A stretch of 64,000 nt of DNA, from NCBI RefSeq assembly GCF_039522585.1, contig NZ_BAAADR010000002.1. One strand, given 5' to 3'. Position 1 is the stretch's first letter; each line of letters opens with the position of its first letter. Below are positions 61,669-64,000 of this stretch, one piece after another. The notes under the pieces were generated by a model. That model searched no databases. It was not told the DNA's origin and saw only the letters and a list, made by a program, of their open reading frames with translations. Made by a program: the position numbers and the translations under genes. The DNA comes from Bisbaumannia salifodinae. GTDB taxonomy: Bacteria > Pseudomonadota > Gammaproteobacteria > Pseudomonadales > Halomonadaceae.

Positions 61669-61713
61669 ATTGCAAATATAGCGTTTTACGCAATGAGATG
61701 CGCGGCGTAGAGT
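61669..61713 (+). promoter_or_regulatory. ilvC promoter with candidate IlvY operator
   Basis: Inverted repeat ATTGC-N16-GCAAT (61669-61694) overlaps TTTACG (-35, 61685-61690), which is 17 bases before TAGAGT (-10, 61708-61713). E. coli IlvY binds TTGC...GCAA-type sites in the same divergent gap. Confidence 0.55.
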
Positions 61714-61825
61714 CAAGTCATCGATCGGGCACGAGACCCGACGCCGCAATCCCAGCGCCGCGTTAGACGGCGCGGGTGGCCATCGACGCTGATACCACAA
61801 CGGTCAACGACTCCAGGAGTGCACC

Positions 61826-62842
61826 ATGCGCGTTTATTACGATAAAGATTGCGATCTCTCGCTGATCCAGGCCAAGAAGGTCGCCATCATCGGTTACGGC
61901 TCCCAGGGCCATGCCCACGCCAACAACCTGAAAGAGTCCGGCGTCGACGTCACCGTGGCCCTGCGCCCGGGGTCCTCCTCCGCCGCCAAGGCCGAGGCCG
62001 CCGGCCTCAAGGTCGCCACCGTGGAAGAGGCCAGCCAGGCCGCCGACGTGGTCATGCTGCTGGCGCCGGACGAGAACCAGAAGGCCATCTACGAGACCCA
62101 GATCGAGCCGAACCTGAAGCAGGGTGCCACCCTGGCCTTCGCCCACGGCTTCAATATCCACTACAACCAGATCGAACCGCGCAAGGACCTGGACGTGATC
62201 ATGATCGCGCCCAAGGCCCCGGGTCACACCGTGCGCTCCGAGTTCGTCAAGGGCGGTGGTATCCCCGACCTGATCGCCATCCACCAGGACGCCTCCGGTT
62301 CCGCCAAGGAGCTGGCGCTCTCCTACGCCGCCGGCGTCGGCGGTGGTCGCAGCGGCATCATCGAGACCACCTTCAAGGACGAGACCGAGACCGACCTGTT
62401 CGGCGAGCAGGCGGTGCTGTGTGGCGGTGCGGTGGAGCTGGTCAAGGCCGGCTTCGAGACCCTCACCGAGGCAGGCTATGCCCCGGAGATGGCCTACTTC
62501 GAGTGTCTGCACGAGCTCAAGCTGATCGTCGACCTGATGTACGAGGGCGGCATCGCCAACATGAACTACTCCATCTCCAACAACGCGGAGTATGGCGAGT
62601 ACGTGACCGGCCCCGAGGTGATCAACGACGAATCTCGCGCCGCCATGCGCAACGCCCTGAAGCGCATCCAGACCGGCGAGTACGCCAAGATGTTCATCAG
62701 CGAGGGTGAGACCAACTACCCCTCCATGACCGCACGTCGTCGCCTGAACGCCGAGCATCCCATCGAGCAGGTGGGTGCCAAGCTGCGCGGCATGATGCCG
62801 TGGATCGCCGCCAACCAGTTGGTGGACAAGTCCAAGAACTAA
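61826..62842 (+). CDS. ilvC: ketol-acid reductoisomerase IlvC (class I)
   Basis: 338 residues, the short class I form. NADPH Rossmann motif VAIIGYGSQGHAHANNLKESG, FAHGFNIHY with the catalytic His, and the metal-binding FKDETETDLFGEQAVLCGG and EYGEYVTGPEVI. Converts acetolactate to dihydroxy-isovalerate, following IlvBN. AGGAG precedes the ATG. Probably activated by IlvY. Confidence 0.97.
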   Translation: MRVYYDKDCDLSLIQAKKVAIIGYGSQGHAHANNLKESGVDVTVALRPGSSSAAKAEAAGLKVATVEEASQAADVVMLLAPDENQKAIYETQIEPNLKQGATLAFAHGFNIHYNQIEPRKDLDVIMIAPKAPGHTVRSEFVKGGGIPDLIAIHQDASGSAKELALSYAAGVGGGRSGIIETTFKDETETDLFGEQAVLCGGAVELVKAGFETLTEAGYAPEMAYFECLHELKLIVDLMYEGGIANMNYSISNNAEYGEYVTGPEVINDESRAAMRNALKRIQTGEYAKMFISEGETNYPSMTARRRLNAEHPIEQVGAKLRGMMPWIAANQLVDKSKN

Positions 62843-62868
62843 GCGCTTCACCGCCTGGTTCTGGAATA

Positions 62869-62896
62869 CGAGGGCGCGGCCATGGCCGCGCCCTCG
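62869..62896 (+). terminator. ilvC terminator
   Basis: 12-bp perfect stem CGAGGGCGCGGC/GCCGCGCCCTCG with CATG loop, followed by TCGTCTCC; U-tract is poor. Confidence 0.65.
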
Positions 62897-63010
62897 TCGT
62901 CTCCGTCGATCGAGTCGACGGTATCGTGTCGTATGATCCCGGCCGGTGTGTAGAATAGGGGCAGTCGCCAGTCATCTGTCGGCTGCCCTTTCCGGTAATG
63001 GACGAGAATT

Positions 63011-63850
63011 ATGAGTCAGGATTCCAGCAACACCGATCAGCGACGCGATGACTATGCCGAGGAGGATATCGCCTCGGCCTTCCTGCGCGAGACGGAGGTC
63101 ATCGAAGAGGCGGTGGAGGATGGAAAGAAGGTGCGCCGCCGTGGCATCTATTTGTTACCCAACCTGTTTACCACTTCGGCGCTCTTCTCTGGCTTCTTCG
63201 CCGTGGTGGCGGGCATCAACGGCGACTTCACCGCGGCGGCGGTGGCGATCTTCATCGCCATGGCGCTGGATGGCCTGGATGGTCGCGTGGCGCGCATGAC
63301 CAACACCCAGAGCGCCTTCGGGGCGGAGTATGACAGCCTCTCCGATATGCTCTCCTTCGGGGTGGCGCCGGCCCTGGTGGCCTTTACCTGGATCCTCCAG
63401 GATATCGGCAAGACCGGCTGGGTGGTGGCCTTCCTCTACGTGGCCTGCGCCGCCCTGCGTCTGGCACGCTTCAATGTGCAGATCGGCAGCGTCGACAAGA
63501 AATGGTTTATCGGCCTGCCCAGTCCCTCGGCAGCCGCCTTGGTGGCGGCCAGCGTCTGGACCTTTCATGACCTCGACGCCGATGCCTTCGGTTTCAAGCT
63601 GCTGATGCTGCTGGTGGTGGGGGCCGCCGGCGTGCTGATGGTCAGCAATATCCGCTACTACAGCTTCAAGGAGTTCGATTTCAAGGGGCCGGTGCCCTTC
63701 GTGGTACTGCTGGCCATCGTGCTGGCCTTCGTGGTGATCTCGGTGCAGCCTTCGGTGATGCTGCTGCTGTTGTTCGGCGCCTATGTGGTCTCGGGGCCCG
63801 TGCTGGCGATGATGCGCAAGCTCAAAAGGCCCGCTAAACCGGTGGGTTAA
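63011..63850 (+). CDS. pssA: CDP-diacylglycerol--serine O-phosphatidyltransferase PssA
   Basis: 279-residue membrane enzyme of the CDP-alcohol phosphotransferase family, first step to phosphatidylethanolamine. The motif DG-x2-AR-x8-G-x3-D-x3-D is complete in DGRVARMTNTQSAFGAEYDSLSD (about residues 93-115). About eight membrane helices. The acidic N-terminal 40 residues are typical of this type-II (Bacillus-like) PssA, unlike the PLD-type enzyme of E. coli. Confidence 0.94.
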   Translation: MSQDSSNTDQRRDDYAEEDIASAFLRETEVIEEAVEDGKKVRRRGIYLLPNLFTTSALFSGFFAVVAGINGDFTAAAVAIFIAMALDGLDGRVARMTNTQSAFGAEYDSLSDMLSFGVAPALVAFTWILQDIGKTGWVVAFLYVACAALRLARFNVQIGSVDKKWFIGLPSPSAAALVAASVWTFHDLDADAFGFKLLMLLVVGAAGVLMVSNIRYYSFKEFDFKGPVPFVVLLAIVLAFVVISVQPSVMLLLLFGAYVVSGPVLAMMRKLKRPAKPVG

Positions 63851-63873
63851 CCTGTGTCTCCCGTCTCCTGATT

Positions 63874-63895
63874 ACGCCCGCCTTCGTGCGGGCGT
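63874..63895 (+). terminator. pssA terminator
   Basis: 8-bp stem ACGCCCGC/GCGGGCGT, loop CTTCGT, tail TGTCG. Confidence 0.65.
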
Positions 63896-63915
63896 TGTCG
63901 TCTCCGGCACCTTCC

Positions 63916-63952
63916 TTGTCCACAACGAGTCGGCGATTTTGGTTGTGGATAA
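63916..63952. other. two inverted DnaA-box-like sites at the window edge
   Basis: TTGTCCACA (63916-63924; one mismatch to TTATCCACA) and TGTGGATAA (63944-63952; perfect on the minus strand) face each other 19 bases apart. No gene follows before the window ends at 64000. Confidence 0.4.
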
Positions 63953-64000
63953 ACTTTCTGCCACAAAGTCCTTGCAGGGCCCCGGGGAAATCCGTAAAGT

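Noticed and set aside
63851..64000. Start of an rRNA operon
   Set aside because: The last 150 bases hold a terminator and DnaA-like boxes but no recognisable 16S 5' sequence.

Overview
The window is a GC-rich chromosomal segment of a gammaproteobacterium, most likely a halophile of the Halomonadaceae (Halomonas or a close relative). This rests on gene order and protein style: fur/bamE/ratA/smpB next to recN-grpE-dnaK-dnaJ, then dapB-carAB-greA-yhbY-rlmE-ftsH-folP-glmM-tpiA-secG-tRNA-Leu-rimP-nusA-infB-rbfA-truB-rpsO-pnp (an order shared with pseudomonads and oceanospirilla), acidic proteins, and a tmRNA tag reading ANDENYAQGALAA. The genus is an inference; no rRNA lies in the window.

Layout. 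1-4.4 kb: end of an NCS2 purine permease, a YbiO-type mechanosensitive channel and a crcB pair for fluoride export. 4.4-9.0 kb: tmRNA and smpB, ratA-rnfH, bamE divergent from fur, and recN behind a LexA-like box. 9.1-13.1 kb: grpE-dnaK-dnaJ with two sigma32-type promoters. 13.2-26.0 kb: an accessory block that interrupts the usual dnaJ-dapB linkage. It holds an HNH endonuclease with a possible phosphorothioate-reader domain, a TRAP importer divergent from a DadA-like flavoenzyme, a DUF2218 gene, two EamA transporters, a Clp1-like kinase/RNase Z-like fusion gene and an iron-chelate/B12-type ABC importer. 26.2-39.5 kb: dapB, carA, carB-greA, yhbY, rlmE, ftsH, folP-glmM, tpiA, secG. 39.5-48.4 kb: tRNA-Leu(GAG), initiator tRNA, rimP-nusA-infB-rbfA-truB, rpsO, pnp. 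48.5-55 kb: a pseudopilin, a ThiO-like oxidase, a PP0621-type small protein, nadE, bamD divergent from rluD-pgeF. 55-64 kb: clpB with a sigma32-like promoter, ilvBN with a long structured leader, ilvY divergent from ilvC, and pssA.

Most of the window is housekeeping: protein quality control (grpE, dnaK, dnaJ, clpB, ftsH, tmRNA/SmpB), transcription and translation factors, nucleotide and amino-acid biosynthesis (carAB, dapB, ilvBNC), and envelope assembly (bamD, bamE, secG, pssA). Intrinsic terminators close most convergent pairs.

The most unusual item is the gene at 20083-22020. One 645-residue protein joins an N-terminal Clp1/Grc3-like polynucleotide-kinase P-loop domain to a C-terminal domain with the full set of RNase Z metal ligands, which suggests an RNA cleavage-plus-end-modification enzyme. 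Other items worth following: a displaced copy of the recN 3' end that differs only silently over 15 codons, a 40-bp tandem duplication across the carA stop codon, a degenerate Phe box in one of the two CrcB subunits, a foldable ilvBN leader with mutually exclusive helices, and a heptanucleotide tandem repeat upstream of clpB.
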